Source: VFZS01 sp964353255 (GTDB taxonomy: Bacteria; Acidobacteriota; Terriglobia; Bryobacterales; Bryobacteraceae). Taken from it: 7,181 bases of DNA. The DNA is taken from positions 1 through 7,181 of the forward strand of contig CAYGVJ010000196.1 in assembly GCA_964353255.1 (NCBI GenBank), read 5' to 3'. The translations under genes and the position numbers were made by a program. Of the stretch, positions 6,460 to 7,181 are shown piece after piece. Within the stretch, counting starts at the first letter, position 1. The number at the start of each line of letters is the position of its first letter. Under the pieces are notes generated by a model. The model saw only the letters and a program-made list of their open reading frames with translations, searched no databases and was not told the DNA's origin.

Positions 6460-7011
6460 TCAGGCGACTTTCTCGACCAGCAGGACCTTCTCGACCTGGT
6501 CGATCTCTTTGAACTTGACCTCGATGATCTCGTTGTCGGTGGTCTGCACGGCGCGGCCCACGAAGCGGGCCTCGATGGGCAGCTCGCGGTGGCCGCGGTC
6601 GATCAGCACCAGCAACTGCACACGGGCCGGGCGCCCCAGGTCGAACAGCGCGTCCAGGGCGGCGCGGGTGGTTCGCCCGGTGTAAAGCACATCGTCCATC
6701 AGGATGACATCCATGCCCGTGACCGGGAAGTTGATTTCGGTGGCGTTCAGGACCGGCTGGTTCGAGACCATCGAGAGGTCATCGCGATAGAGCGTGATGT
6801 CCAGGACCCCGACGGGGATGTCGCGGTTCTCCAGCGCCTTGATGCGGGCGGCCAGCCGCTGCGCGACGGGCACGCCCCGGCGGCGTATGCCGATGAACGC
6901 CAGGCGGTCCAGATCTTCGGTCTTCTCGAGGACCTCGTGCGCCAGCCGGACCAGGGTCCGCTCGATCTCCGAGGCGCTCATCAGTTGCGCTTTCTCACGG
7001 GTCGGGATCAT
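6460..7011 (-). CDS. pyrR: Bifunctional pyr operon RNA-binding regulator / uracil phosphoribosyltransferase PyrR
   Basis: PyrR binds pyr mRNA in response to UMP/UTP versus PRPP, and in many species also makes UMP from uracil and PRPP (EC 2.4.2.9). The 183-residue protein has the type I phosphoribosyltransferase fold. The PRPP loop VILMDDVLYTGRTTRAAL starts at residue 102, with acidic pair D106-D107 and T111-G-R-T-T115. Other PyrR hallmarks are AFIGIRRRG (38-46), DITLYRDDLS (71-80) and DRGHRELPI (138-146). The ATG at 7011 gives an N-terminus of normal length; its Shine-Dalgarno is weak (GAGTGG in the leader). Met11 at 6981 is a possible alternative start. It is the first gene of the pyr unit, followed closely by pyrB, the usual place for an autoregulated pyrR. 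Family assignment is secure; which RNA it binds here is not resolved. Confidence 0.97.
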   Translation of the reverse strand: MIPTREKAQLMSASEIERTLVRLAHEVLEKTEDLDRLAFIGIRRRGVPVAQRLAARIKALENRDIPVGVLDITLYRDDLSMVSNQPVLNATEINFPVTGMDVILMDDVLYTGRTTRAALDALFDLGRPARVQLLVLIDRGHRELPIEARFVGRAVQTTDNEIIEVKFKEIDQVEKVLLVEKVA

Positions 7012-7126
7012 AGGCCACTCAGCAATCGCTTAAGGGTATCACAGGGCAAGTGGAATAGGCATTCTTGCCTGTTTCTGGAGTTTTTACATTTCCTGAGAAG
7101 ATTGAAGACTGGCGGCTCCAGGCCTC
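7012..7126 (-). promoter_or_regulatory. Leader and likely promoter region of the pyrR-pyrB-pyrC operon
   Basis: This non-coding stretch precedes pyrR and should contain its promoter and any PyrR-responsive leader. On the minus strand there is an AT-rich patch, TGTAAAAA (about 7088-7081), that could serve as a -10 element, but I see no convincing -35. Downstream, ACAGGCAAG (7072-7064) can pair with CTTGCCCTGT (7050-7041), leaving one bulged base and a 13-nt loop. A smaller hairpin, AGGCA/TGCCT (7070-7066 with 7061-7057), uses the same bases and excludes the first. No U-run follows either hairpin, so classic terminator-type attenuation is not evident. Confidence 0.4.
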
Positions 7127-7157
7127 GTGGGACAGGCGGTTTCGCCTGTCCGCCCAC
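7127..7157. repeat. Near-perfect palindrome upstream of the pyr operon
   Basis: On the plus strand GGACAGGCG (7130-7138) and CGCCTGTCC (7143-7151) form a perfect 9-bp inverted repeat with a GTTT loop. The outer bases GTGGG (7127-7131) and CCCAC (7153-7157) can extend the stem if CCG (7150-7152) is bulged. There is no T-run on either side, so it is a poor intrinsic terminator. It could be a dispersed intergenic palindrome or REP-like unit, or the end of the neighbouring transcription unit. Only the symmetry is certain. Confidence 0.5.
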
Positions 7158-7181
7158 TGGAAATGTTCGACTACCGCAGAC

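Noticed and set aside
5463..6512. Plus-strand open frame of 349 codons opposite pyrB.
   Set aside because: Antisense shadow of pyrB, whose catalytic motifs are unambiguous on the minus strand.
7062..7083. Partial resemblance of the leader (minus strand CTCCAGA followed by AGGC) to the Bacillus PyrR-binding loop.
   Set aside because: Two extra bases separate the halves and the flanking bases cannot form the required stem, so the match is too weak to call.

Overview
This is a GC-rich bacterial window in which almost all convincing coding sequence lies on the minus strand. Transcription therefore runs from right (about 7.0 kb) to left. The gene content is a compact pyrR-pyrB-pyrC operon followed by a UPF0182 membrane protein, with an IS66-type accessory gene at the far end. 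High GC, a PyrR-headed pyr operon and the form of the IS66 TnpA would fit an Acidobacteriota genome or a similar GC-rich soil lineage. That placement is inference from general familiarity, not a computed assignment.

Region 1 (7012-7181) is non-coding. It holds a strong near-perfect palindrome (7127-7157) and a short leader before pyrR with two overlapping, mutually exclusive hairpins.

Region 2 (4259-7011) is the pyrimidine unit. pyrR (regulator/UPRTase) is followed after 7 nt by pyrB (aspartate carbamoyltransferase), which overlaps pyrC (type I dihydroorotase) by 20 nt. PyrB and PyrC catalyse consecutive steps of de novo UMP synthesis, and both keep their complete sets of catalytic residues.

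Region 3 (1466-4258) starts with a short spacer carrying a GC stem capped by a GCAA tetraloop, placed against a very strong Shine-Dalgarno. It is followed by a full-length UPF0182 protein (seven membrane helices plus a large extracytoplasmic part) of unknown function.

Region 4 (683-1448) is a small two-gene nucleotidyltransferase/HEPN module (MntA/HepT type), starting 17 nt after the UPF0182 stop. The two genes overlap by 11 nt. The HEPN partner appears to carry Ser where a HepT-type RX4HXY motif would have its His.

Region 5 (1-682) looks like a decayed accessory zone. A plus-strand C-terminal piece of another HEPN-like protein (RNxxxH motif) abuts a minus-strand IS66 TnpA-like gene that seems to lose its C-terminus near the window edge. 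The window thus runs from conserved housekeeping genes into a small defence/toxin-like and mobile-element zone. I see no CRISPR array, tRNA or rRNA.
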